This document shows positions 44,880 to 52,446 of a DNA stretch of 64,000 nucleotides, piece after piece (positions within the stretch are counted from its first letter, which is position 1; the number at the start of each line of letters is the position of its first letter). The stretch is from Allobosea psychrotolerans. GTDB lineage: Bacteria; Pseudomonadota; Alphaproteobacteria; Rhizobiales; Beijerinckiaceae. The notes beneath the pieces are model-generated. The model did no database searches. It saw only the letters and a list, made by a program, of their open reading frames with translations, and was not told where the DNA came from. Where the stretch lies: assembly GCF_002917105.1 (NCBI RefSeq), contig NZ_PQFZ01000013.1, positions 62,001-126,000 on the forward strand. Reading direction: 5' to 3'. The translations under genes were made by a program, and so were the position numbers.

Positions 44880-45809
44880 ATGATCAAGCTCTCGACGATG
44901 GCGGCGATGCTGGCCGCCTGTATCTCCGTATCCGTTGCCACGCCTCTTGCCATACCCTTTGCGACGCCCCTCGCGGCGCATGACCTGACGCCTTTCCAGG
45001 AGGTCGGGCGCGGCCATGTGCTGCATGAAGACGTTTCGCCGGCGGGGAGCGAAACGATCAATATCGAGACCTATGTCCCGCAGGCCTGCGCCAGCAAGCC
45101 GTGCCCGCTCGTCATCGCGGTGCACGGCCTGGGGCGCAACGCCGCCAATACACGCGACTACTGGATCGGATCGGCCGATCGCCACGGGCTGCTGATTGCG
45201 GCACCGCATTTCGACAAGGACCGCTTCCCGACCCGTCTGTTCCAGCAGGGTGGCGTCCAGGGCGAGCCCGACCATGCGAAATGGCTCTATGCGGTGATCG
45301 AGCGCTTCTTCGATGCAGGCCTGAAGAGCGGCCGCGTCTCGGGCTCGAGCTATGTGCTCTTCGGCCATTCCGCCGGGGCGCAGTTCGTCCACCGCATGGT
45401 GATGCTGATGCCGCAGGCGCGCTTCTCGACCGCGATCTCGGCCAATGCCGGCTATTACACCTTGCCCGTCGGCAAGGATGCGGCGGGTGGGTTCAGCTTT
45501 CCCTATTCGCTCGACGGCACGCCGGCGACGGATGCCAGCCTCAAGGCCGCTTTCGCCAAGCCTCTGCTGATCATGCTGGGCGATCAGGATGTCGACCCCA
45601 ACCATCCCCAGTTGAACACGAGCAAGGGCGCGGAGGCGCAGGGCCCCAACCGCTTCGCGCGCGGCCAGAACTTCGTCGCGGTCGCAGCAGTCGAGGCGAA
45701 GCGGCTCGGCGTCGAAAGCCGCTGGCGCGAGATCACCGTGCCCGGCGTCGCCCATGAGCAGAAGAAGATGGCGAGTGCGGCAGCGGCGGCGCTGTTCGGC
45801 GGGCAATAG
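44880..45809 (+). CDS. Exported alpha/beta hydrolase, PHB depolymerase/feruloyl esterase-like
   Basis: This 309-residue protein has a signal peptide (MIKLSTMAAMLAACISVSVATPL). The mature part contains PLVIAVHGLGRNAANTRDYW and the nucleophile S164 in FGHSAGAQFVHRM, followed by IMLGDQDVDPNH with a candidate catalytic aspartate and PGVAHEQ with the histidine. The pattern is that of small secreted esterases related to polyhydroxybutyrate depolymerases. The exact substrate is not decided. Confidence 0.8.
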   Translation: MIKLSTMAAMLAACISVSVATPLAIPFATPLAAHDLTPFQEVGRGHVLHEDVSPAGSETINIETYVPQACASKPCPLVIAVHGLGRNAANTRDYWIGSADRHGLLIAAPHFDKDRFPTRLFQQGGVQGEPDHAKWLYAVIERFFDAGLKSGRVSGSSYVLFGHSAGAQFVHRMVMLMPQARFSTAISANAGYYTLPVGKDAAGGFSFPYSLDGTPATDASLKAAFAKPLLIMLGDQDVDPNHPQLNTSKGAEAQGPNRFARGQNFVAVAAVEAKRLGVESRWREITVPGVAHEQKKMASAAAAALFGGQ

Positions 45810-45852
45810 GGAGCAAGGCCATCCGCGCTGCCATCGCGAGACCACCCACGCC

Positions 45853-45938
45853 GTCATTGCGAGCGCAGCGAAGCAATCCACGGGGACGTCGAGCTCTGCC
45901 GCTCTGGATTGCTTCGTCGCTTCGCTCCTCGCAATGAC
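45853..45938. repeat. Dispersed palindromic repeat family A, copy 4
   Basis: gtcattgcgagcgcagcgaagcaatcc ... ggattgcttcgtcgcttcgctcctcgcaatgac, between the secreted hydrolase gene and the convergent asnC-type gene. Confidence 0.85.
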
Positions 45939-45958
45939 GGCGTGGGTGGCGCCGATGT

Positions 45959-46417
45959 CTAAAGCGGCGGCAGGCCGTTGCGCTTCTTGATCACGGCCAG
46001 CGCGAAATTGGATTCGACCGACTGGATGCATTTCAGGCGCGTCACCTTCTGCTTCAGGAAGCGCTCATAGCCCTCGATGCCGTCGGTCAGGACGCGCAGG
46101 TGATAATCCTGGCTGCCGGTCATCAGATAGCATTCGGTGACCTCGCTCCAGCTTTCGACGGCCTTCTCGAACTCGGTGATGTTCTCCTGCGTCTGCTGCG
46201 ACAGGCGCACCGAGACGAAGACGCTGAAGGGCAGGCCATAGGCTTTTGCATCGACGATCGCGGCATAGCCCTTGATGACGCCGGTCTCCTCCAGCCGCTT
46301 CAGCCGGCGCAGGCAGGGTGTCGGCGAAAGCCCGACCTTCTCGGACAGCTCCTGATTGGTGATGCGGCCATCCTCCTGCAGCACGGCGAGGATACGGCGA
46401 TCGATGGAATCGAGCAT
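45959..46417 (-). CDS. Lrp/AsnC family transcriptional regulator
   Basis: This 152-residue regulator has an N-terminal winged helix (LDSIDRRILAVLQEDGRITNQ, LSEKVGLSPTPCLRRLKRLEE) and a C-terminal RAM domain (TGSQDYHLRVLTDGIEGYERFL). It reads divergently from the methionine gamma-lyase-like gene across 149 bp, the usual arrangement for a local Lrp-type activator responding to an amino acid. The ligand may be methionine or another sulfur or branched amino acid. Confidence 0.92.
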   Translation of the reverse strand: MLDSIDRRILAVLQEDGRITNQELSEKVGLSPTPCLRRLKRLEETGVIKGYAAIVDAKAYGLPFSVFVSVRLSQQTQENITEFEKAVESWSEVTECYLMTGSQDYHLRVLTDGIEGYERFLKQKVTRLKCIQSVESNFALAVIKKRNGLPPL

Positions 46418-46566
46418 GGTCTGCTCCTGTTCGGCTCATCATTGGCAGAAAGCTGCATCAAGCGCCTTTACGGCAATGATGATCGGTCATGCAATGCCGT
46501 GGCGAAAGGCGTAACCTGACGCTCACGAGCCATGGGCGAACCGTGCCGCCGCGGAGGACATAATCG
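46418..46566. promoter_or_regulatory. Divergent AsnC / gamma-lyase control region
   Basis: The 149-bp space between two divergent starts must hold both promoters and the probable Lrp-type binding sites. No clear repeated operator was found by eye. Confidence 0.4.
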
Positions 46567-47850
46567 ATGAGCGAAGACAGCTACCACAAGGACCGGATCG
46601 CCAACCGCAAGCTCCATCCGGAAACGCTGATGATGGGCTTCGGCTATTCGCCGGCGATGTCGGAAGGCTCGCTCAAGCCGCCGATCTTCCTGACCTCGAC
46701 CTTCGTCTTCCAGAACGCCCAGCAGGGCAAGGATTTCTTCGACTTCACCTCCGGCCGGCGCCGGCCCAAGCCCGGCGAAAAGCCGGGCCTGGTCTATTCG
46801 CGCTTCAACCACCCCAATATGGAGATCCTCGAGGATCGCCTGGCGATCTGGGACGAGGCCGAGAAATGCGCGGTCTTCGCCAGCGGCATGGCCGCGATCG
46901 CCACAACCTGCTTCGCCTTCCTGCGCCCGGGCGACACCGTCATCCATTCGCGCCCGCTCTATGGCGGCACCGAGACGCTGCTGAAGAACCAGATGGGCGC
47001 CTTCGGCGTCACGCCCTTCGGCTTCACCGACGGCCTCGACATCGCGCAGATGCGCGACACCGCCAAGGCCGCGGCCGCCAAGGGGCGCGTCGGCATGATT
47101 CTGGTCGAGACGCCGGCGAACCCGACCAACGGGCTGGTCGATCTCGCCGCCTGCGCCATGATCGCCGATGAGCTGGAGAAGTCCCAGGGCCACCGCCCGC
47201 CCGTCGTGGTCGACAACACCATGCTCGGCCCGAAATACCAGAAGCCGCTGAAGCAGGGCGCCGATCTCTCGCTGCTCTCGCTGACCAAATATGTCGGCGG
47301 CCATAGCGACCTCGTCGGCGGCTCGATCAGCGGCTCGGACGCGCTGGTGCGGCAGGTCAAGAGCTGGCGCGGCTCGCTCGGCACGCAGCTCGATCCGAAC
47401 TCCTGCTGGATGCTGATGCGCTCGCTGGAGACGCTCGATATCCGCATGAGCCGCGCCAATGAGAACGCCAAGCTGGTGGCGGAGTATCTCTCCAGCCATC
47501 CCAAGGTGGCCAAGGTGCATTATCTCGGCGATCTCCGGGATGGCGACCCGCGCAAGGCGGTGTTCGACCGGCAATGCACGGCCGCCGGCTCGACCTTCGC
47601 CTTCGACGTCAAGGGCGGCGAGAAGGAGGCTTTCGCGCTGCTCGACAACCTGCAGATCATGAAGCTCGCGGTCTCGCTCGGCGGCACGGAGACGCTGGTC
47701 TCGCACCCCGCCGCGATGACGCATTCGGGCGTGGCGAGGGAACTGCGCGAGGAGATCGGCCTGACCGATGCGCTGATCCGCATCTCGGTGGGAATCGAGA
47801 ATATCGAGGACCTGATCTCGGATCTGGCGCAGGCGCTGGAGGCGGTCTGA
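46567..47850 (+). CDS. Cystathionine gamma-synthase family PLP enzyme, methionine gamma-lyase-like
   Basis: This 427-residue enzyme has the PLP lysine at K241 (LSLTKYVGGHSDLVGG), VYSRFNHPN near 77-84 and ETPANPTNGLVDL near 181. The family splits sulfur amino acids; this branch, with a long N-terminus and ATG 46567, resembles methionine gamma-lyases, which yield methanethiol, 2-oxobutyrate and ammonia. Other gamma-family activities cannot be excluded. The divergent AsnC regulator probably controls it. 2-Oxobutyrate would feed propionyl-CoA and then the mutase encoded at 56-62 kb. Confidence 0.88.
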   Translation: MSEDSYHKDRIANRKLHPETLMMGFGYSPAMSEGSLKPPIFLTSTFVFQNAQQGKDFFDFTSGRRRPKPGEKPGLVYSRFNHPNMEILEDRLAIWDEAEKCAVFASGMAAIATTCFAFLRPGDTVIHSRPLYGGTETLLKNQMGAFGVTPFGFTDGLDIAQMRDTAKAAAAKGRVGMILVETPANPTNGLVDLAACAMIADELEKSQGHRPPVVVDNTMLGPKYQKPLKQGADLSLLSLTKYVGGHSDLVGGSISGSDALVRQVKSWRGSLGTQLDPNSCWMLMRSLETLDIRMSRANENAKLVAEYLSSHPKVAKVHYLGDLRDGDPRKAVFDRQCTAAGSTFAFDVKGGEKEAFALLDNLQIMKLAVSLGGTETLVSHPAAMTHSGVARELREEIGLTDALIRISVGIENIEDLISDLAQALEAV

Positions 47851-47905
47851 GGCGGGATGCTAGGCGGCGGCGTTGGAGGCTGATGATTTCAGTCTGAACC
47901 ACGCC

Positions 47906-48051
47906 GTCATTCCGGGGCGACCCGTAGGGTCGAGCCCGGAACCCAGAACCACAGGTGGTGACGAGATAAGCGCTGCCGATGATGAGGCCTGAATCCCAGT
48001 TCCGTCGGTTCTGGGTTCCGGGCTCAGGCCTGCGGCCTGCCCCGGAATGAC
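47906..48051. repeat. Dispersed palindromic repeat family B, copy 9
   Basis: gtcattccggggcgacccg ... ggcctgccccggaatgac, between convergent genes. Confidence 0.85.
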
Positions 48052-48075
48052 GGTGGCGGGGCAATTCACGACGCT

Positions 48076-48930
48076 CTAGAACCCGCTGCAGCTGGTTTCC
48101 TGAATCGCGCAGATCTGGTTGAGCCAGGCCCGGAAGCGGCCCGGCGGCAGCCCGCTCTGCGCGGTGGGCGCGATATCGAGCCGCTGCCCCAGGGCGTCGC
48201 CGGCGGGCAGGGGCCCGAACTCGACCAGGGCCCATTTGCCCTGGCAGCCGATCAGCCGTCCTACAGCCCGCAAGCCGTCATTGTCGAGCGTCAGCCCGGC
48301 CTCAGTGCCGAGCACGATGGCCGCCTTCTCGCTCGGCTGGGCCCGGCCGGCCTGGCTTTGCGTCTTGACGGTCAGCTTCTGGCCGCTGACCCAGCCTCGC
48401 CCGCCATACATCGCCCGCTCGCGCGCGCCGGTCAGCTGCGCGTTGTCGCGGGCGTTGCGGATGCGGAACCAGCCCTTGGCGCCGGCCGTGATCTCGACCT
48501 CGACCATCACGGAGAGCCCTTCGATCTCCTTGCTGAGCGTCACGGGCGGCAGCCGCCCGACGATGCCGAAGCCCGTCCCTGGCCCCGAGCGGACATTGAG
48601 GCCGGCGGGATCGGTCTCGGTGACGAAGGCGCCGATCGCGCAGGCGGTTTCGCCGGGCGGGGCCTCGATCGGGCGCTCCTGGGCGCAGGCCGTCGCGACC
48701 GACCAGGCCGAGGCGATGATGGCCGCGGCTAGCGCAGGAAGGCTTTTAGAGGCTGTTTGGCCCCCCGAGCCCTCATCCTGAGGAGCCATTCCCTTGGGAA
48801 TGGCGTCTCGAAGGATGCTCCAGGAGGCTCCGGAACTATCTGGAGCATCCTTCGAGACGCCGCTTCGCGGCTCCTCAGGATGAGGGCTGGAGTTTCCCAA
48901 CAGGCTCTTTCCGATCGGCGGCGTGGGCAT
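48076..48930 (-). CDS. Exported SH3-domain protein with a repeat inserted in its signal-peptide region
   Basis: As read from ATG 48930 the product is 284 residues, beginning MPTPPIGKSLLG. Residues about 13-52 (SPHPEEPRSGVSKDAP... to QDEGSGG) are a translated family C repeat. A hydrophobic signal core follows (KSLPALAAAIIASAW, cleavage near ACAQ). The mature part has a bacterial SH3 domain (LNVRSGPGTGFGIVGRLPP). ATG 48930 lies 4 bp after the upstream stop, as expected for an operon. The only other in-frame start before the signal core is ATG 48789, which lies inside the repeat and would restore a short N-terminus. The original gene probably read MPTPPIGKSLPALAAA directly. Confidence 0.7.
   Translation of the reverse strand: MPTPPIGKSLLGNSSPHPEEPRSGVSKDAPDSSGASWSILRDAIPKGMAPQDEGSGGQTASKSLPALAAAIIASAWSVATACAQERPIEAPPGETACAIGAFVTETDPAGLNVRSGPGTGFGIVGRLPPVTLSKEIEGLSVMVEVEITAGAKGWFRIRNARDNAQLTGARERAMYGGRGWVSGQKLTVKTQSQAGRAQPSEKAAIVLGTEAGLTLDNDGLRAVGRLIGCQGKWALVEFGPLPAGDALGQRLDIAPTAQSGLPPGRFRAWLNQICAIQETSCSGF
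48769..48888. repeat. Family C repeat inserted in the SH3-domain gene
   Basis: gccctcatcctgaggagcc ... ggctcctcaggatgagggc, the same element as at 35289. It is flanked by the look-alike codons AAGAGCCTG and AAAAGCCTT (encoding KSL on both sides), which may be traces of a target duplication. Confidence 0.8.
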
Positions 48931-48934
48931 GGCG

Positions 48935-50017
48935 TCAGCGCGCCGCGTTGACGAGCACGTAGAACAGCGAAGACGGCTTTCCGACCGTCGCCAGGAACGC
49001 CTTGAAGCGGTTCGAGGGGATGGTCTGGCAGCCGGCGGACCAGGTGTCGGGCTCGAGCACGCTGTCCTTGCCGCCCTGGTGGATAAACATCGAGGTGCCG
49101 GCCTTCCTGGGGTCGATCCGGCTGGGGTCGGCCGTGGTGAAGCGCCCGTCGCCGTCGGTGTCGCGCTCGACGACCTGTGTGATCTTGGTCTGGAAGGCGC
49201 GGGCGCCGACATGCCCCCCTGGTTTCTCGTAATAGTGATAGGTGCCCTCGATCAGCCGGCCGAGATCCCTGATCTTGTCGCTGTTGATGTCTTCGCCGTC
49301 GATCTTGTTGAAATGCACGCCGCCATAGCGCCGGTCCTGCCGGCTGGAGGCACGTTGCGAATACTGGGCGCCGGGCTCGGTGCAAATCGGAAAGATCGTC
49401 GACATCCCTGTCGATCCGATCCTGCGCAGGACGACGAGCCTGTCGTCATAGGAGCCCTCGCCGTGATGCGCGAGCGTACTCGTTTCATTGCGCAGGGACA
49501 AAAGCGAGACCATGCCGCCCCTGAAATAGGCTCGCGCCATCGGGCTCGCAAAACGCCGGAACACGGCGGCGTAGGCATCGAATTGCTGCTTCGGCGTCTG
49601 AAAGTAGAGCTTGCCGCCATCGGGCCTGCACAGCCGCACCGCCTCGATCTGCTCCCACAGCGCCCGGTTGTCGCGCCTGCGCAGCGCAGCCTTGGCCACC
49701 TTGCCCAGGCGGATCTCGGCGGCGCGCCAGACATAGTCCTGCAGCGACCAGGGCACGGTCTCGACCAGCGCCAGCCAGGCCTCGACATCGAGGCGCGCAT
49801 GGCTGGACAAGGCCTTGTTCAATTGCCGGCCGAAGGCCGCGAAATCGAGCGGTCTTTCCCTCAGCCAGGCAGGCGGGCGATGGTCCTGGGCGACGGGCTG
49901 GCCTTTGGCTGCGGGCTGCTCCGAGACGACTGCCAGATTTGCGCGCGCGTCGGCGCGCGGCTTGATGATCCAGGAGGGCTGATCGCGCCCGCCGATCGTC
50001 AGATCAGGCCACGGCAT
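48935..50017 (-). CDS. Hypothetical protein with YkuD-like H/C motif and calcium-loop motif
   Basis: This 360-residue protein has no clear signal peptide. Near the C-terminus, H313 (MFIHQGG) and C330 (WSAGCQTI) are spaced like the catalytic His and Cys of YkuD-type L,D-transpeptidases, although the family match is not certain. Residues 286-297 (DTDGDGRFTTAD) form a canonical DxDxDG calcium loop. Upstream is a helical region (about 55-200). It ends 4 bp before the SH3 gene, so the two may form a cell-wall-directed pair; SH3 domains often target peptidoglycan. Confidence 0.6.
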   Translation of the reverse strand: MPWPDLTIGGRDQPSWIIKPRADARANLAVVSEQPAAKGQPVAQDHRPPAWLRERPLDFAAFGRQLNKALSSHARLDVEAWLALVETVPWSLQDYVWRAAEIRLGKVAKAALRRRDNRALWEQIEAVRLCRPDGGKLYFQTPKQQFDAYAAVFRRFASPMARAYFRGGMVSLLSLRNETSTLAHHGEGSYDDRLVVLRRIGSTGMSTIFPICTEPGAQYSQRASSRQDRRYGGVHFNKIDGEDINSDKIRDLGRLIEGTYHYYEKPGGHVGARAFQTKITQVVERDTDGDGRFTTADPSRIDPRKAGTSMFIHQGGKDSVLEPDTWSAGCQTIPSNRFKAFLATVGKPSSLFYVLVNAAR

Positions 50018-50287
50018 GCAATCGCTCCGTCATGGCAGGCCCTTGGAGCCAGGCAGCTTCGGTTGGCAGCGGGCTGAAACTAACCATTCGTCATAGGGCT
50101 GCGCAAGCGTGTCGGCAGCTGGAGAGCGTCATTGTCAGGCTTGCGCCCCGAGAATCTCATGACCAGAGAATCTCCTGGCCAGAGCGCTCTGGTTTACGAG
50201 ATGGCCGGGTCAAGCCCGACCGTGACGCGCTTGGGATCCCGGCGCTCCGCTTCGCCTGGGATGACGCGGTATTTCCGAGCAAGGGCT

Positions 50288-51025
50288 CTAGAAACCCACG
50301 CGCCCCCAGCCCGGCAGCTTGAGGGCGGGGTGGCGCAGGTCGAGGCCGGCGACGAGGCCGAGAAGGTTGAGCTCCACGCCTTCGACCCAGCCCAGCGTCA
50401 CGCCGGCAAGGCCGAAGAGCGAGGCCTGCACGCCGGTGCGGCTCGGGGTGAACCCGGCGAAGAGCCCCTCATCGCGCCAATCCTTGCCGATCGCCGTCGA
50501 CGGCAGGGCCTGGGAGAGTTCGGGAACCTCGGCCAGCACATGCTGGACGAAGCTGTTCGAGTTCGGGCCGGGCCAGGCGAGATAGCTGCCCGGCGCGGGA
50601 TAGGCGTAATCGGTAACGGCGGCGCGGATGCGCGGGATCATGCGTTCGGCTTGCTCGCCCCGGATTTCGGCGACGGGTTCAGGTGCGTTGCCGAACCAGC
50701 GGCCATCGGCCTCGCGCAGGTTGACGCGCACCGGCGTGCCCCAGCCGACGACGTCGAAGCGGGTGTAGGTGCCGGCGCCCTTCTCCTTCACCACGATCCA
50801 GGAATGATGCGCGAAGATGCCGCGCCAGCGCCCGACGCGGGCGGCGAAGACATGTACCACCGCCTCCGGTTCGCTCGCGGCTGTCGGCAGGAGCCTGGCG
50901 CTTGACCAGTCGGCCCCGCGCCAGTCGCTGGCATTGGCCTGCAACGACCACCAGGCGGCGTGGGTCGCCACCGGCAGCAGGAACAGGATGGCAAAAAACG
51001 TGAGGAAGCGGCGCAGGTGATGCAT
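50288..51025 (-). CDS. DUF3750 family protein
   Basis: This 245-residue protein, or 255 from an ATG at 51055, starts MHHLRRFLTFFAILFLLPVATHA, a signal or anchor helix. The conserved part has VHVFAARVGRWRGIFAHHSWIVVK, YTRFDVVGWG and WPGPNSNSFVQHVL, which I recognise as DUF3750. The His and Asn/Ser-rich motifs hint at hydrolase-like chemistry, but no function is established. It stands alone between a low-content gap and the repeat-rich region before potF. Confidence 0.8.
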   Translation of the reverse strand: MHHLRRFLTFFAILFLLPVATHAAWWSLQANASDWRGADWSSARLLPTAASEPEAVVHVFAARVGRWRGIFAHHSWIVVKEKGAGTYTRFDVVGWGTPVRVNLREADGRWFGNAPEPVAEIRGEQAERMIPRIRAAVTDYAYPAPGSYLAWPGPNSNSFVQHVLAEVPELSQALPSTAIGKDWRDEGLFAGFTPSRTGVQASLFGLAGVTLGWVEGVELNLLGLVAGLDLRHPALKLPGWGRVGF

Positions 51026-51138
51026 CCACCAGGATATGTGGCCGCCATGTTGCATCGCAAGGTCGCGGCCGCGACGACTGCGCGTCGTGCCGCGATCACA
51101 ATGACTTGAGGCGCGCGAGCAAGCTGCAAGAGCCGGAT

Positions 51139-51177
51139 GATGTCAGATGGGCTCACAAAGTGATCCCATCTGACATC
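51139..51177. repeat. Hairpin upstream of potF
   Basis: Perfect 13-bp arms (51139-51151 and 51165-51177) flank a 13-nt loop. The sequence looks like a common rhizobial intergenic palindrome. Confidence 0.6.
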
Positions 51178-51201
51178 TGAATCCGTCTCTCATCAAAGAG
51201 T

Positions 51202-51254
51202 TAGAGCAGGATTGATGCGAAAAACCGGTTTCCACTTTTTCGTATCCTGCTCTA
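51202..51254. repeat. RIME-like palindrome upstream of potF (family E relative)
   Basis: The arms tagagcagga (51202-51211) and tcctgctcta (51245-51254) enclose gaaaaaccggtttccacttttt, a motif widespread in rhizobial genomes. It ends 39 bp before the potF start, so it may affect potF expression. Confidence 0.65.
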
Positions 51255-51293
51255 GCTTGCGCGGCGATTGCGACAAGGGGGAGCAGGCTTTCG

Positions 51294-52406
51294 ATGACTG
51301 AGTGTGGTTGGGCGAAGGGAGTTCTTGCGGGCGCGGCGATGGGGTTCGCGCTTCTCGCTGGGGGCGCTGCAAACGCGCAGACCAAGGAGCTGCGGATCTA
51401 TAACTGGTCCGATTATGTCGATCCCGAAGTGCTTGATGCCTTCAAGAAGGAGACCGGGATCACAGTCGTCTACGACACCTTCGACCAGATGGAGACGGTC
51501 GAGACCAAGCTGCTCGCCGGCAAGACCGGCTATGACCTGATCGTGGTCACGGCCTCCTTCCTGCCGCGCCATATCCCGCTCGGGCTCTATGCGCCGATCG
51601 ACGCCAGCAAGGTTCCGAATCTGAAAAACGCCTGGCCGGAGATTCAAGGGCGGCTCGCCAAATATGATCCCGGCAACAAATACGCCGTCAACTATATGTG
51701 GGGCACCACCGGCATCGGCTACAACGTCGCCAAGATCAAGGAGCGGCTCGGGCCAGACGCCGTGATCGACAGCTGGAAGATCATCTTCGAGCCCGAGCAG
51801 CTCAAGAAGCTCTCAAATTGCGGGGTGCATGTGCTGGATGCCGTCGAGGAGATGTTCCCGGCCGCTCTGCGCTATCTCGGACTGAACCCGGATTCCAAGG
51901 CCGAGGCGGACCTCAACAAGGCCGGCGAATTGCTGCGCAAGATCCGGCCGCACATCCAGAAATTCCATTCCTCGGAATACATCAACGCGCTGGCAAACGG
52001 CGATATCTGCCTCGCCGTCGGCTATTCCGGTGATGTGCTGCAGGCCAGGAAGCGGGCCGAGGAGGCCAAGAACAAGGTCGAGATCGCCTATGCCATCCCG
52101 AAGGAGGGCGCCTTGATGTGGTTCGATTCCTTCGTCATCCCGAAGGATGCGGGCAACCCCGAGGCGGCGCTGGCCTTCATCGATTTCGTCAACCGCCCGG
52201 CCATGGCGGCGAAGAACTCCGACTTCATCCAATATGCCAATGGCAACCTCGCCTCGCAGCCCTTGCTCTCGGCCTCGGTGCGCGGCAATCCCGGCATCTA
52301 CCCGCCGGAAGCCGTAATGGCGCGGCTCTATACGATCACGCCCTACGACCAGAAGTCGCAAAGGCTGGTCAACCGGCTCTGGACCCGCGTCAAGACGGGC
52401 AAGTGA
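51294..52406 (+). CDS. potF: Polyamine ABC transporter substrate-binding protein PotF-like
   Basis: This 370-residue periplasmic protein has a signal peptide ending near ANAQ. The mature part starts with ELRIYNWSDYVDPEVLDAFKKETG, the hallmark of PotD/PotF. Binding-site elements are YMWGTTGIGYN and GYSGDVLQA. It binds putrescine or a related polyamine and delivers it to PotHI. It is the first gene of the potFGHI operon, with potG starting 40 bp downstream. Confidence 0.93.
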   Translation: MTECGWAKGVLAGAAMGFALLAGGAANAQTKELRIYNWSDYVDPEVLDAFKKETGITVVYDTFDQMETVETKLLAGKTGYDLIVVTASFLPRHIPLGLYAPIDASKVPNLKNAWPEIQGRLAKYDPGNKYAVNYMWGTTGIGYNVAKIKERLGPDAVIDSWKIIFEPEQLKKLSNCGVHVLDAVEEMFPAALRYLGLNPDSKAEADLNKAGELLRKIRPHIQKFHSSEYINALANGDICLAVGYSGDVLQARKRAEEAKNKVEIAYAIPKEGALMWFDSFVIPKDAGNPEAALAFIDFVNRPAMAAKNSDFIQYANGNLASQPLLSASVRGNPGIYPPEAVMARLYTITPYDQKSQRLVNRLWTRVKTGK

Positions 52407-52446
52407 CCGGGCGGCAAGTGAGCGAGCGGCACGTGAACGGGGCCAG

